Assembly (NCBI RefSeq): GCF_000425405.1
Contig: NZ_AUDJ01000016.1
Coordinates: forward strand, 62,001 to 126,000
Reading direction: 5' to 3'
DNA: 64,000 nucleotides
Source: Ferrimonas kyonanensis DSM 18153
Lineage (GTDB): Bacteria; Pseudomonadota; Gammaproteobacteria; Enterobacterales; Shewanellaceae
Every line of letters begins with the position of its first letter. The first letter of the stretch is position 1. The notes below the pieces were generated by a model that saw only the letters and a program-made list of their open reading frames with translations, had not been told where the DNA came from and did no database searches. Of this stretch, positions 34,717 through 43,714 are shown piece after piece. The position numbers were made by a program, and so were the translations under genes.

Positions 34717-35370
34717 ATGGAGACGATGACGCACACCCTTTCAGCCAATGCCAAATCGGAGTTGGGCAAGTTGTTGGTGGATACGCCGGAGTTGATTGAT
34801 CTGCTGGCGCTGTTGCCCAAAGAGCAGCTGCAGTCCTACCCGACGCTGCAGAAGGAGCTGATCAGCAAGCACCCCAATGTTCGCCTCTATAAGCGGGCGC
34901 TTAAGGAGGGCAACTTTTCCAAGGAAGAGTTTCGGGATCGGGTGTTCGCCCGCCTGGACATGTTTGCCTACGAGCTGGCCACCACCATGAACACCGACTA
35001 TCTGATGGAGCGGATCAGCCTGCTGGTGGGGGATGAGATCGATCGCATCGACGAGCTGTCGCTGCAGGAGATGGGCACCGATGTTATCCACCGTATCCTG
35101 GGCGATCTGTCCCAACAGGTGTTTAAGCACACCGAGCCGAAGGGAGACCACCCCTTCCTGGCGGAGCGCGGCCGCATTGATCACGGTTTCTGGCGGCACG
35201 CTGACAGGGCGTTCGATGCCTTTCTGGATGGCTACACCACCCAGGCGGCCCTGGATGCCTGGTGCCAGCTGAACCTGCACACCCGCTGTCCCCAAAGCTT
35301 CATCCGCTGGCTGAAGGTACACGGGGATCCCCGCGAGCTGGCAGAGTGGCGGGAGTATGCAAAAGGGTAG
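34717..35370 (+). CDS. Unrecognised cytoplasmic protein, 217 aa
   Basis: I do not recognise this protein. It has no signal peptide or membrane helix, is charged and mainly helical, and contains Leu-rich N-terminal helices (LIDLLALLPKEQL), a central DEIDRIDELSLQEMG segment and a C-terminal part rich in Trp, His and Asp (HGFWRHADRAFDAFLDGYTTQAALDAW). The composition and codon use look like genuine coding sequence. ATG 34717 (AGGGG upstream) or 34726 (GGAG upstream) could start it. It stands alone between a 521-bp gap and the yicC terminator, so context gives no clue. Confidence 0.7.
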   Translation: METMTHTLSANAKSELGKLLVDTPELIDLLALLPKEQLQSYPTLQKELISKHPNVRLYKRALKEGNFSKEEFRDRVFARLDMFAYELATTMNTDYLMERISLLVGDEIDRIDELSLQEMGTDVIHRILGDLSQQVFKHTEPKGDHPFLAERGRIDHGFWRHADRAFDAFLDGYTTQAALDAWCQLNLHTRCPQSFIRWLKVHGDPRELAEWREYAKG

Positions 35371-35538
35371 GCAATCACAGTGGCCGGGAAGTGAATCTTC
35401 GTTGCCGGTGGACGTTCGACCAACTCGGGGTTTACCCATGTCGAGCCTGACGGCCACAAGTCGGTTGTTCGAGGCCTCCCGAGTCAACACTGAGAGCTGA
35501 AGGTTAGCGTGCTCGGTCTCTGTTCCGAGTTGAAAATG

Positions 35539-35561
35539 AAAAGCCCCGCATTGCGGGGCTT
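35539..35561 (-). terminator. Terminator of yicC
   Basis: On the minus strand AAGCCCCGCA-A-TGCGGGGCTT is followed by TTCATTTTC, 20 nt after the yicC stop. Confidence 0.85.
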
Positions 35562-35580
35562 GGCTGAGAAGGGGCGTGGC

Positions 35581-36444
35581 TTACTCGATGTTCTGGATCT
35601 GCTCGCGCATCTGCTCGATCAGCACCTTCAGTTCCACGGCGGCGGCGGTGATGTCGGTGCTGATGGACTTGGAGGCCAGGGTGTTGGACTCGCGGTTGAA
35701 CTCCTGCATCATGAAGTCCAGGCGTCGGCCGCAGGCGCCGCCCTTTTTCAGAACCTTGCGGGTTTCGGCCACGTGGGCGTCGAGGCGATCCACCTCTTCG
35801 GCGACGTCCATCTTCTGCGCCATCAGGATCATCTCCTGCTCGATGCGAGCCGGATCCAGGTCCTCTTTCACTTCGGCCAGGCGGTCGGTCAATTTCTGAC
35901 GTTGCCACTCCATGATCTCCGGCATGCGGCTGCGAACGAAGGCCGCCTGCTCGGTGACGCCATCGAGGCGCTCGATGATCATCTGTTCCAGAGCCTGGCC
36001 TTCCGAGCCACGGGCTTCTAGGAAGCTGTCGACGGTGGTGTCGAATGCCTTCATCAACTCTTTGCCGATGGCATCCATGTCTCGCTCGTTGGCTTCCAGC
36101 ACGCCGGGCCAGCGCATCAGTTCCACCAGGTTCAACTGGCCGATGCCGGCCATGGTGTGCAGGTGCTGGGCCTTGTCGATCAACTGGGCGGCCAGTTTTT
36201 CATTCATCTGGATGCTTTCACCGGCGTTTTCTGCCAGTTCAAAGCGCAGGTTGACTTCGACCTTACCCCGAGCCAGGCGTTTGCGCAGGCGATCACGCAG
36301 CATGGGTTCCAGGGAGCGGAATTGCTCGGGCAGGCGCAGGTAGGTTTCCAGGTAGCGCTGGTTTACTGAGCGGATTTCCCAGGAGGCGTTGCCCCAGTCG
36401 GCTTTTACTTCACCGCGGGCGTACGCAGTCATGCTGTGGATCAT
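35581..36444 (-). CDS. yicC: YicC-family endoribonuclease
   Basis: This 287-aa protein is the size of E. coli YicC and opens with the hallmark MIHSMTAYARGE followed by WEIRSVNQRYLE. The C-terminal DUF1732 part contains ARIEQEMILMAQKMDVAEEVDRL and LDFMMQEFNRESNTLASK. YicC proteins have been described as endoribonucleases acting in sRNA decay. The start is ATG 36444; the frame upstream is not family-like. In enterics yicC is divergent from rph; here an mscS-like gene lies between. Confidence 0.96.
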   Translation of the reverse strand: MIHSMTAYARGEVKADWGNASWEIRSVNQRYLETYLRLPEQFRSLEPMLRDRLRKRLARGKVEVNLRFELAENAGESIQMNEKLAAQLIDKAQHLHTMAGIGQLNLVELMRWPGVLEANERDMDAIGKELMKAFDTTVDSFLEARGSEGQALEQMIIERLDGVTEQAAFVRSRMPEIMEWQRQKLTDRLAEVKEDLDPARIEQEMILMAQKMDVAEEVDRLDAHVAETRKVLKKGGACGRRLDFMMQEFNRESNTLASKSISTDITAAAVELKVLIEQMREQIQNIE

Positions 36445-36629
36445 TAGCTGATGGCCTTGTGATGTGGAGGTGCTGCGATTATACCAACCCCGGCAGGCAA
36501 CGCCAAAAGCCACAGGGGATCTTTACCAACCAGACGAGGTCGGGGCCTCGGTGGCGGGCTCAGATCAACGTCGAGTGTGGTGAAAGGGCTCCTTTTTAAT
36601 GCAGAAGGGGCCCTCGCGGGCGTGGTGGT

Positions 36630-38261
36630 TTAGGATTCGCTGGTGAGCGCCGTTTGTTGGTGGCTGAGTCGGCGCTGAGTGGCGTCGGCCAGCGAGACCT
36701 TATGCTGTTCCAGCAGCGTCAGTATGGTCAGGTTGAGCGCTTCGGCGACCTCCAGGTAGACCGGGAAATCGGTGGTAGTGATGTAGCTGAGAATGTTCAA
36801 TTGCAGCGCCTGAGGGCCAAACTTGTGGAACCGCACCCGCACCGGCGCCTCGTCCACCTTGTCGTGGGCTTGCAGCGCCTCGGTGATGGCATCCATCAGC
36901 GGTCGCAGTTGACTGGCCTGGGTGTCGTAACGCAAGTGGATGGTGGGGCTGAAGCGAATTTTCTCGCGTTCGGAGAAGTTTTCCAGTTGCAGGTCGACAA
37001 AGGTGGCGTTGGAGATGTGAATCACGGTGCGATCCAGGGTGCGGATGCGGGTGTAGCGCAGGCCAATCTCTTCGACCACCCCCATCTGGGAGCCGAAGCG
37101 GCAGAAGTTGCCGACCCTCACCGGGGTGGACATGTACAGGGTGATGGCACCGATCAGGTTCTCCACCGACTTCTGCGCCGCCAGGGCCACCGCCAGGCCA
37201 CCGATGCCGAGACCGGCGAGGATGGTGGTGGCTTTGAAGCCCAGGTTCTCCAGCCACAACAACAGGCCGGTCAGAATCACCAGGGTTTTGGCCACCGTAA
37301 ACAGCGGTCGCATCAGCAGCGCGCCCTGATCTTTGCCCTTTTCCTTAAGAACCAGTATCAGGTGTTGTCGGGTCAATTCCAGTCCGGCCACCGCGACCCA
37401 GATAAAGGCAATGATCAGCAGAGTCCGGCCTTCGGCAAACGCCTGGGCTTCGATGGAAGGGCGAACCAGAGGGAAGGTCTGGCGAATCACCAGCACCAGC
37501 AGTAGCAGCCTCAGCGGGCCGCGGATGAACTTTTGCAGGTGCTGAGTGTGCTCGCCGCGGCGGCCGATGAGGGTGTTGGTCAGCCAAAACAACGGCCAGC
37601 TTATTAGGTAGGCGATCAGCAGGAACAGCAGCAGGGCCACCAGTTGCCAGCTTTGCAGACCCATCACCTCGAACACCGGCAGATGCTGGCTTAAAAACTC
37701 GCCGATGGGGCCATCGCCATGGATGCGGTACAACTCTGGAATGTAAGACAGGGTCGCGTTGGAGACCTTCCAGATGGATTCGCCGTCACCACGGGGCACC
37801 CGTTGCATATAGACACTGACTTGGCGGCGCTTCAGGGGAATTTTGCCCACCAGATCCCGATAACTGGGCAAGCCGTCTTCTGTCAGACCGTGTTTGCTGT
37901 TGCTCATGGATTGCAGGTCGACCCAGAGGGTACGATCCAGCACCACCTTCAGCTGTCGAGCCAGTTCCGCCGAGTCTAATGCGGCCACCGCTGCCGGCAG
38001 GTTGCGGGTGTCCAGGTAGTGGCCCGCTTGCTCGAAGTCGCCGTAGCGCATGGCGTGCAGCAACCCTTCCATGGAGGAGCGGGGCGAGCCGCGCTCATGT
38101 TCGTCGGCCACGGTCGGCGGCGCCACAGGGGCGGGCTTCGAAGCGGCCTCTTCTGCCGGAGTGTCTTGTTCCATGACGTTTTTCAACGTGGGGGTGGTTG
38201 CCTGGCTCCACAGTGGCAACAGCGCCCACATCAGCAGCAATCCATAGCCGACTCGTTTCAT
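36630..38261 (-). CDS. MscS-family mechanosensitive channel with periplasmic N-terminal domain
   Basis: This 543-aa protein has a signal peptide (MKRVGYGLLLMWALLPLWSQA), a periplasmic domain of about 170 residues with a Pro/Ala-rich start, then about five membrane helices. The pore helix has the Gly/Ala pattern (ILAGLGIGGLAVALAAQKSVENLIGAI), then the MscS beta domain (PVRVGNFCRFG...VVEEIGLRYTRIRTLDRT) and the C-terminal alpha/beta domain. It should release solutes on hypo-osmotic shock from the inner membrane. It is larger than MscS (286 aa) and smaller than MscK. It stands alone between yicC and rph. Confidence 0.93.
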   Translation of the reverse strand: MKRVGYGLLLMWALLPLWSQATTPTLKNVMEQDTPAEEAASKPAPVAPPTVADEHERGSPRSSMEGLLHAMRYGDFEQAGHYLDTRNLPAAVAALDSAELARQLKVVLDRTLWVDLQSMSNSKHGLTEDGLPSYRDLVGKIPLKRRQVSVYMQRVPRGDGESIWKVSNATLSYIPELYRIHGDGPIGEFLSQHLPVFEVMGLQSWQLVALLLFLLIAYLISWPLFWLTNTLIGRRGEHTQHLQKFIRGPLRLLLLVLVIRQTFPLVRPSIEAQAFAEGRTLLIIAFIWVAVAGLELTRQHLILVLKEKGKDQGALLMRPLFTVAKTLVILTGLLLWLENLGFKATTILAGLGIGGLAVALAAQKSVENLIGAITLYMSTPVRVGNFCRFGSQMGVVEEIGLRYTRIRTLDRTVIHISNATFVDLQLENFSEREKIRFSPTIHLRYDTQASQLRPLMDAITEALQAHDKVDEAPVRVRFHKFGPQALQLNILSYITTTDFPVYLEVAEALNLTILTLLEQHKVSLADATQRRLSHQQTALTSES

Positions 38262-38401
38262 AGTGATGCTTTTTTGATCTGTTGGTGATTCAGTTATAAC
38301 AGATATTTAGGGGGAAACAACCGGCGTATCAATGGCATGACCCCGGCGTGTGGCACCCGGTCCACGGCCCAGTGTCCGGCCGAGACCAGTGCCTTACGGC
38401 C

Positions 38402-38430
38402 TCGCTTAACGGGCGCTGGATCGGTATAAT
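38402..38430 (+). promoter_or_regulatory. Sigma-70 promoter of rph
   Basis: A consensus -10 TATAAT (38425-38430) is 34 bp upstream of the rph ATG. The best -35 at 17-bp spacing is TCGCTT, which is weak. Confidence 0.5.
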
Positions 38431-38463
38431 GTGACCCCAAATTTTCAAGCCAAGGCTGACTCC

Positions 38464-39183
38464 ATGCGTCCAGATAACCGCGCCCAGAACCAAACTCGTC
38501 CCATCACCATTACCCGCAACTACACCCGTTATGCGGAAGGCTCTGTGCTGGTAGAGTTTGGCCATACCAAGGTGCTGTGTAACGCCACCGTCGAAGAGGG
38601 CGTGCCCCGCTTCCTTAAGGGTAAGGGCCAGGGCTGGGTGACCGCCGAGTACAGCATGTTGCCACGGGCGACCCACAGCCGCAGTGGCCGGGAAGCGGCC
38701 CGGGGCAAACAGGGGGGCCGTACCCTGGAGATTCAGCGCCTGATTGGCCGATCATTGCGAGCGGCCATGGATCTGAAAAAACTGGGTGAGTACACCATTA
38801 CCATCGATTGTGATGTGATTCAGGCGGATGGCGGCACCCGCACCGCCGCCATTTCCGGCGCCTGCGTGGCCCTGGTGGATGCCCTCAATGGCCTGCAGCG
38901 TGACAAGAAGCTGACCAAGGACCCGCTCAAGTTCATGATTGCGGCGGTTTCCGTGGGCGTGGTGGATGGCCAGGCGGTGTGTGATTTGGAGTACGTGGAA
39001 GACTCCGCCGCCGAGACCGACATGAACGTGGTGATGGCGGAAGATGGTCGCATGATTGAGGTGCAAGGCACCGCCGAGGGGGAACCCTTCAGCCACGAGG
39101 AGCTCCTCGAGATGCTGGCGCTGGCCAAGTCGGGGATTGCCGACATCGTCGAAGCCCAGAAGGCGGCGCTCGCCGTCGGTTAA
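38464..39183 (+). CDS. rph: Ribonuclease PH
   Basis: This 239-aa phosphorolytic exoribonuclease trims tRNA 3' ends. Diagnostic parts are [48 protein letters not shown]-type sequence, the Arg-rich [20 protein letters not shown] and the phosphate-site [14 protein letters not shown]. Length matches full, active RNase PH (238 aa in E. coli wild type), with no frameshift. ATG 38464 was chosen over the frame start at 38431, which lies over the promoter. A terminator separates it from pyrE. Confidence 0.97.
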   Translation: MRPDNRAQNQTRPITITRNYTRYAEGSVLVEFGHTKVLCNATVEEGVPRFLKGKGQGWVTAEYSMLPRATHSRSGREAARGKQGGRTLEIQRLIGRSLRAAMDLKKLGEYTITIDCDVIQADGGTRTAAISGACVALVDALNGLQRDKKLTKDPLKFMIAAVSVGVVDGQAVCDLEYVEDSAAETDMNVVMAEDGRMIEVQGTAEGEPFSHEELLEMLALAKSGIADIVEAQKAALAVG

Positions 39184-39193
39184 TGATTTTTTG

Positions 39194-39218
39194 AAGCGAC
39201 CCGGGTGGTCGCTTTTTT
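39194..39218 (+). terminator. Terminator/attenuator between rph and pyrE
   Basis: AAGCGACC-CGGGT-GGTCGCTT followed by a T-run, 10 nt after the rph stop and 33 nt before the pyrE GTG. In E. coli this position is a UTP-sensitive attenuator of pyrE; the layout here would allow the same coupling. Confidence 0.85.
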
Positions 39219-39250
39219 GTACCCACAATGAGAATAAAGGTCGGAAAACA

Positions 39251-39892
39251 GTGAAAGCTTACCAACGAGAATTTATTGAGTTTGCCCTAGAACGTAACGT
39301 ATTGCGTTTTGGCGAGTTTACCCTGAAGTCTGGCCGTAAGAGCCCCTACTTTTTTAACGCTGGTTTGTTTAATACCGGTCGTGACCTGGCTCGGCTGGGT
39401 CGCTTCTACGCGGCGGCGCTGGCGGATTCAGGCATCGATTACGATCTGTTGTTCGGACCGGCGTACAAGGGCATTCCCATCGCCACCACCACGGCGGTGG
39501 CGCTGGCGGACCATCATGACATCGATAAGCCGTACTGCTTTAACCGCAAAGAGAAGAAAGATCATGGTGAGGGCGGCAACCTGGTGGGCTCAGAGTTGAC
39601 CGGCAAGGTGATGCTGGTGGACGACGTGATCACTGCCGGTACCGCCATTCGCGAGTCGATGGAGATCATCAAGGCCCATCAGGCGTCGCTGTCCGGGGTG
39701 CTGATTGCGTTGGATCGTCAGGAGAAGGGCAAGGGCGAGTTGTCTGCCATTCAGGAAGTGGAGCGGGATTACGGCTGCAGCATCATCGCCATCGTTACCC
39801 TGGGTGACCTGATCACCTACCTGAAGGAGCAGCCTGGCCGCGAAGCCGAACTGGCCCAGGTCAGTGCCTACCGGCAGCAGTACGGCATCTGA
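39251..39892 (+). CDS. pyrE: Orotate phosphoribosyltransferase
   Basis: This 213-aa enzyme makes orotidine-5'-phosphate from orotate and PRPP in pyrimidine synthesis. Motifs are [34 protein letters not shown], the flexible loop [12 protein letters not shown] and the PRPP signature [14 protein letters not shown]. Alignment with E. coli PyrE (MKPYQRQFIEFAL) fixes the start at GTG 39251 (V-K-A-Y-Q-R). No in-frame ATG is near. It lies just after the rph terminator, so attenuation by translation speed in rph is plausible. Confidence 0.97.
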   Translation: MKAYQREFIEFALERNVLRFGEFTLKSGRKSPYFFNAGLFNTGRDLARLGRFYAAALADSGIDYDLLFGPAYKGIPIATTTAVALADHHDIDKPYCFNRKEKKDHGEGGNLVGSELTGKVMLVDDVITAGTAIRESMEIIKAHQASLSGVLIALDRQEKGKGELSAIQEVERDYGCSIIAIVTLGDLITYLKEQPGREAELAQVSAYRQQYGI

Positions 39893-39917
39893 CGCCTGTT
39901 GGTATAACAACCGTTGC

Positions 39918-39945
39918 AAGGGCACTCCCGGGTGCCCTTTTTTAT
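39918..39945 (+). terminator. Rho-independent terminator of pyrE
   Basis: AAGGGCAC-TCCCGG-GTGCCCTT followed by TTTTATTG, 25 nt after the stop codon. Confidence 0.9.
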
Positions 39946-39960
39946 TGTCCTGTAATCACG

Positions 39961-39985
39961 AAAAACGGCACCTTTCGGTGCCGTT
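39961..39985 (-). terminator. Rho-independent terminator of slmA
   Basis: On the minus strand AACGGCACC-GAAA-GGTGCCGTT with a T-run (TTTTTCG) beyond it; 29 nt after the slmA stop. Confidence 0.9.
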
Positions 39986-40014
39986 GTCGATGGTTTTGCC
40001 GCCATTCGGCGACA

Positions 40015-40608
40015 TTAGCTTTGCAGCAGCTGTCGCTGGATAAAGGCCCATTGCTCGGAGAACCGCTCGGTGGGCATCAACTTGAATTCGCTGCGCACGT
40101 ATTGGGCAATGCGGCCTTCGGCGTAGCTCAGCAGCAAGTTGGCCAGCATACCCTCTTCCAGGTAGAAGCCGGAGCTTTCCCGCAGCGCCTTCTCCCGCAA
40201 GGCTTGCTTGAGATTGGTCTCAATCTTGGCAAACAGCTGATTGATGCGCTCGCGCAGGCGTTCCTGCTCACCGATCAGGGCATCACCGGTCAGCAGGCGG
40301 GTGATGCCGGGGTTGCGCTCGGCAAAGGTCAGCAGCAGCTGCAGAATCAGCTGACAGCGGACCATGGTGTCGGTTTCCTCTTCCATGATCAGGTTGATGC
40401 GGGACAGCAACGAGTCTTCGATGAACTCGATCAGGCCTTCAAACATTCGAGCCTTGGAGGGGAAGTGGCGATACAGGGCGGCTTCCGACACCCCCACTTC
40501 GGCGGCCAGTTTGGCGATGGTGATGCGCTGGCCCGGTGAGGTTTCCAGCATCCGAGCCAGACACTGGAGTATCTGCTCACGGCGGTTGCTTTTTTGTGTG
40601 GTGGTCAT
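40015..40608 (-). CDS. slmA: Nucleoid occlusion factor SlmA
   Basis: This 197-aa TetR-fold DNA-binding protein blocks FtsZ assembly over the nucleoid. The N-terminal helix-turn-helix ([22 protein letters not shown], about residues 29-50) and the SlmA-typical [18 protein letters not shown] and [19 protein letters not shown] identify it. Size matches E. coli SlmA (198). It lies 16 bp after dut on the same strand, the conserved dut-slmA pair, and convergent to pyrE. Confidence 0.96.
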   Translation of the reverse strand: MTTTQKSNRREQILQCLARMLETSPGQRITIAKLAAEVGVSEAALYRHFPSKARMFEGLIEFIEDSLLSRINLIMEEETDTMVRCQLILQLLLTFAERNPGITRLLTGDALIGEQERLRERINQLFAKIETNLKQALREKALRESSGFYLEEGMLANLLLSYAEGRIAQYVRSEFKLMPTERFSEQWAFIQRQLLQS

Positions 40609-40624
40609 GGCCTAGGGTCTTCTG

Positions 40625-41083
40625 TTACTTGGTACCGGAGTGGCCAAAGCCACCTTCGCCACGCTCACTGGCGTCAAAGGCGTCGACCTGAGTGAACGCC
40701 GCCTGCACTACTGGCAGGAACACCAGTTGGGCGACGCGTTCGCCGGGTTCGATCTCCACCGCGGTGTTGCTGCGGTTCCACAGGGAACACATCAGCGGGC
40801 CCTGGTAGTCGGAGTCGATCAGTCCCACCAGGTTGCCCAGGACGATGCCTTTCTTATGGCCCATGCCGGAGCGGGGCAAAATGGTGGCGGCCAGACTGGC
40901 GTCGCCAATGTGAATGGCGATGCCAGTGGGCACCAGTTGGCTCTGACCCGGTTCCAGCACCAGTGGCTGCTCCAGCATGGCGCGCAGATCCATGCCGGCG
41001 GATCCCGGGGTGGCGTATTCCGGCAGAGGCCAGTCGTTACCCAGTCGGGAGTCCAGGATTTTCAATTCGATAGGTGTTTTCAT
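40625..41083 (-). CDS. dut: dUTP diphosphatase
   Basis: This 152-aa trimeric enzyme hydrolyses dUTP to dUMP and pyrophosphate. The five motifs are present: GSAGMDLRA (I), [12 protein letters not shown] (II), [11 protein letters not shown] (III, catalytic Asp), [11 protein letters not shown] (IV) and the C-terminal [10 protein letters not shown] (V) that closes on the substrate. Length equals E. coli Dut (152). It is 9 bp after coaBC, so coaBC-dut-slmA are co-transcribed. Confidence 0.98.
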   Translation of the reverse strand: MKTPIELKILDSRLGNDWPLPEYATPGSAGMDLRAMLEQPLVLEPGQSQLVPTGIAIHIGDASLAATILPRSGMGHKKGIVLGNLVGLIDSDYQGPLMCSLWNRSNTAVEIEPGERVAQLVFLPVVQAAFTQVDAFDASERGEGGFGHSGTK

Positions 41084-41092
41084 GGGTCGCTC

Positions 41093-42298
41093 TTATTGAT
41101 TCAGTTTGTCGGCGATGGTGAGCAGCAACTGCCGGGCCTGGCTGGCCTTATCGCTGTGGCCCAGATCCTGGTGGCCGCCCTGCCAGTACAGGGTGAGGGC
41201 GTTGCTGTCGGCGTTGAATCCCTGACCGGGCTTGGAGACGTCGTTGGCGGCGATCATATCCAGTTGCTTGCGGGCCAGTTTATCCAGCGCATAACGTTCC
41301 ACATCATTGGTTTCGGCGGCAAAGCCGACAGTGAATGGTCGCTTACTGTGGCTGGCTACTGTAGCAAGGATGTCCGGGTTGCGCACCATCTCAATGGTGA
41401 GGGTGTCTTTGCTCTTTTTGATTTTGTTATCGGCGACGCTGACCGGCCGGTAATCGGCCACGGCGGCGCAGCCGATAAAGATGTGCTGTTGATCCACCTC
41501 GGCCATGACCGCATCCAGCATCTGCTGTGCCGATTGCACGTCGATGCGGGTCACGCCCGCTGGCGTCGCCAGGGACACCGGGCCACTGACCAGGGTCACG
41601 TCGGCACCCAGTTGCCTGGCTTGCTCGGCCAGGGCAAAGCCCATCTTGCCGGAGCTGTGGTTAGACAGGTAACGCACCGGATCCAGAGCCTCACGGGTGG
41701 GGCCGGCGGTAAGCAACAGTTTTTTGCCTGCCAGTGGCTTGGGGGCGGCGGCTTCGGTGGCGGCTGCCAATGACAGGGCGGTGATCTCCTCCGGCTCCGG
41801 CATTCGCCCGGGTCCCACTTCGCCGCAAGCCTGATCGCCGCTGGCAGGACCCCACTGAGTTATGCCTCGGGCATTCAGAGTCGCCAGGTTGGCCTGAGTG
41901 GCCTGAGCCTGGTACATCACCTGATTCATGGCCGGACAGATGCGAATCGGCGCTTCGGTGGCCAGGCAGATGGCGGTAATCAGTTCATCGGCCATGCCGG
42001 CTGCCAGCCGGGCCAGGAAGTTGGCGCTGGCGGGGGCGATGATGACCTCATCGGCCCAGCGGGCCAGTTCGATGTGGCCCATGCCCTGTTCGGCCGCCGG
42101 GTCGAGCAGATCGTGGGCGACCGCATGACCAGACACCGCCTGCAGCGACATCGGGGTCACAAAGGCTTTGGCGCCGCCACTCAAGACGACACGGACGTCG
42201 GCGCCGGTCTCTTTAAGACGGCGAACGATGATTGGGGCCTTGTAGGCGGCGATGCCACCGCTGATTCCCAACACAATATTTCGAGTGATTTTGCTCAT
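41093..42298 (-). CDS. coaBC: Bifunctional phosphopantothenoylcysteine decarboxylase/synthetase
   Basis: This 401-aa flavoenzyme carries out two coenzyme A steps. The N-terminal CoaC decarboxylase domain has LGISGGIAAYKA, the His-containing segment and the substrate clamp ICPAMNQVMYQ; the C-terminal CoaB synthetase begins about residue 190 (LLTAGPTREALDPVRYLSN). E. coli CoaBC is 406 aa. ATG 42298 (MSKITRNIV) was chosen; ATG 42304 two codons earlier is equally possible. The gene is divergent from radC with about 108 bp between starts. Confidence 0.96.
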   Translation of the reverse strand: MSKITRNIVLGISGGIAAYKAPIIVRRLKETGADVRVVLSGGAKAFVTPMSLQAVSGHAVAHDLLDPAAEQGMGHIELARWADEVIIAPASANFLARLAAGMADELITAICLATEAPIRICPAMNQVMYQAQATQANLATLNARGITQWGPASGDQACGEVGPGRMPEPEEITALSLAAATEAAAPKPLAGKKLLLTAGPTREALDPVRYLSNHSSGKMGFALAEQARQLGADVTLVSGPVSLATPAGVTRIDVQSAQQMLDAVMAEVDQQHIFIGCAAVADYRPVSVADNKIKKSKDTLTIEMVRNPDILATVASHSKRPFTVGFAAETNDVERYALDKLARKQLDMIAANDVSKPGQGFNADSNALTLYWQGGHQDLGHSDKASQARQLLLTIADKLNQ

Positions 42299-42406
42299 GG
42301 CCATTGGTCGTTTTTCGATAATGGCGCCTAAGATAACACAGGAAGTGCCGTGGCAATCAATGACCGATGCCACACGGAGCGAGCCGGATCCACAAGGAGG
42401 TGCGTC

Positions 42407-43081
42407 ATGGCAATACGGGATTGGCCGAAGACCGAACGACCAAGAGAACGTCTTTTGGCTCAAGGGGTTGGTGTTTTAAGCGACGCCGAGTTACTGGCGA
42501 TTTTTCTTCGAACCGGCATCGCCGGTTGCAGCGCGGTGGAACTGGCACGGCAACTGCTGACGCACGCGGGCGGGTTGAATCGGTTGTTGGCGATGGATCG
42601 CCGCCAGTTTGCCGACATTCGCGGCATGGGACCGGCAAAATACGCCCAGCTTCAGGCGGCGCTGGAGTTAGGGCGCCGCTGTCTGGGGGAGAAAAGTCAG
42701 CAGGCCGATGCCCTCACCAGCCCAGATTCGGCCCAGGAATATCTGCAGGTCAGCCTGGGTCATTTAGGGCATGAGGTGTTCGCCATGCTGTTGCTCGACA
42801 GTCAGCATCGAGTAGTCAAGCTAACGGAATTATTTCGTGGTACCATAGACGCCGCTAATGTGTACCCCCGTGAGGTGGTGAAAACGGTTCTGGCTGCCAA
42901 TGCGGCAGCAGTGATACTCGCTCACAATCACCCCAGTGGCGTCAGTGAGCCCAGCCAAGCGGACCGTGCCATTACTAAACGGATACAGAATGCCTTGGCA
43001 CTGATCGATGTATCGGTGCTCGATCACTTGGTCATCGGCCATGGCGAATGCTGCTCATTCGCACAAAGAGGATGGCTTTAA
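42407..43081 (+). CDS. radC: RadC/JAB-domain protein
   Basis: This 224-aa protein joins a helix-hairpin-helix region (about residues 20-100, [15 protein letters not shown]) to a JAB/MPN metalloprotease-like domain with the JAMM motif [14 protein letters not shown]. Its role is uncertain; the E. coli radC mutant phenotype was later traced to recG. The start at ATG 42407 has a perfect AAGGAGG site; upstream codons to 42350 overlap the coaBC promoter zone. It precedes rpmB-rpmG as in most gammaproteobacteria. Confidence 0.95.
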   Translation: MAIRDWPKTERPRERLLAQGVGVLSDAELLAIFLRTGIAGCSAVELARQLLTHAGGLNRLLAMDRRQFADIRGMGPAKYAQLQAALELGRRCLGEKSQQADALTSPDSAQEYLQVSLGHLGHEVFAMLLLDSQHRVVKLTELFRGTIDAANVYPREVVKTVLAANAAAVILAHNHPSGVSEPSQADRAITKRIQNALALIDVSVLDHLVIGHGECCSFAQRGWL

Positions 43082-43092
43082 CATCAGTTTGC

Positions 43093-43121
43093 TTGATCTT
43101 TGCTTCTTTATCTTGTATAAA
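43093..43121 (+). promoter_or_regulatory. Sigma-70 promoter of rpmB-rpmG
   Basis: TTGATC (43093-43098), a 17-bp spacer and TATAAA (43116-43121) form a strong promoter starting near 43128. A 68-nt leader precedes rpmB. Confidence 0.7.
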
Positions 43122-43195
43122 ATGCGCCCTTCGTGTGCCTCGGGCGACGGCCATACGAGGCACAATGATGCTCGAGCAATATTTTGGAGACTGAA

Positions 43196-43432
43196 ATGTC
43201 TAAAGTATGTCAAGTTACCGGTAAGCGTCCGGTAACCGGGAACAACGTATCCCACGCAAAAAACCACACTAAGCGTCGTTTTCTGCCAAACCTGCAAACT
43301 CACCGTTTTTGGGTTGAAGATGAAAAGCGTTTCGTGAAGCTGCGCGTATCCACCAAAGGTATGCGTATCATTGATAAGAAGGGTATCGAAGTAGTTCTGA
43401 AAGAACTGCGTGCCCGCGGTGAGAAGGTTTAA
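43196..43432 (+). CDS. rpmB: 50S ribosomal protein L28
   Basis: This 78-aa ribosomal protein starts [21 protein letters not shown], diagnostic for L28, and continues with NTKRRF-type [19 protein letters not shown]. Length matches E. coli L28 (78). The ATG at 43196 is preceded by GGAGACTGAA. It is co-transcribed with rpmG, 11 bp downstream. Confidence 0.98.
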   Translation: MSKVCQVTGKRPVTGNNVSHAKNHTKRRFLPNLQTHRFWVEDEKRFVKLRVSTKGMRIIDKKGIEVVLKELRARGEKV

Positions 43433-43443
43433 GGAGATAAATC

Positions 43444-43614
43444 ATGGCAGCTAAAGGTGGTCGTGAGAAGATCCGTCTGGTATCCACTGCTGGTACTGGT
43501 CACTTCTATACTACAGACAAGAACAAGCGCAACATGCCTGAAAAGTTCGAAATCAAAAAATTCGATCCTAAGGCGCGTAAGCACGTTCTGTACAAAGAAG
43601 CCAAAATCAAGTAA
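43444..43614 (+). CDS. rpmG: 50S ribosomal protein L33
   Basis: This 56-aa protein reads [20 protein letters not shown] and continues [20 protein letters not shown], ending [11 protein letters not shown]. It matches E. coli L33 (55 aa). It has no cysteines, so it is the zinc-free (C-minus) form. AAGGAGATAAATC precedes the ATG. A strong terminator follows. Confidence 0.98.
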   Translation: MAAKGGREKIRLVSTAGTGHFYTTDKNKRNMPEKFEIKKFDPKARKHVLYKEAKIK

Positions 43615-43632
43615 TTGATCCTGGACTCTTGA

Positions 43633-43659
43633 AAAACCCGGCTTCGGCCGGGTTTTTTT
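43633..43659 (+). terminator. Rho-independent terminator of rpmBG
   Basis: AAAAACCCGGC-TTCG-GCCGGGTTTTTTT: a UUCG-capped hairpin with T-run, 19 nt after rpmG. Confidence 0.92.
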
Positions 43660-43714
43660 ATGGGCGATAAAAAACTACAATTTCAGAATAACTTAACTGA
43701 AGTTGAGCGTGCTT

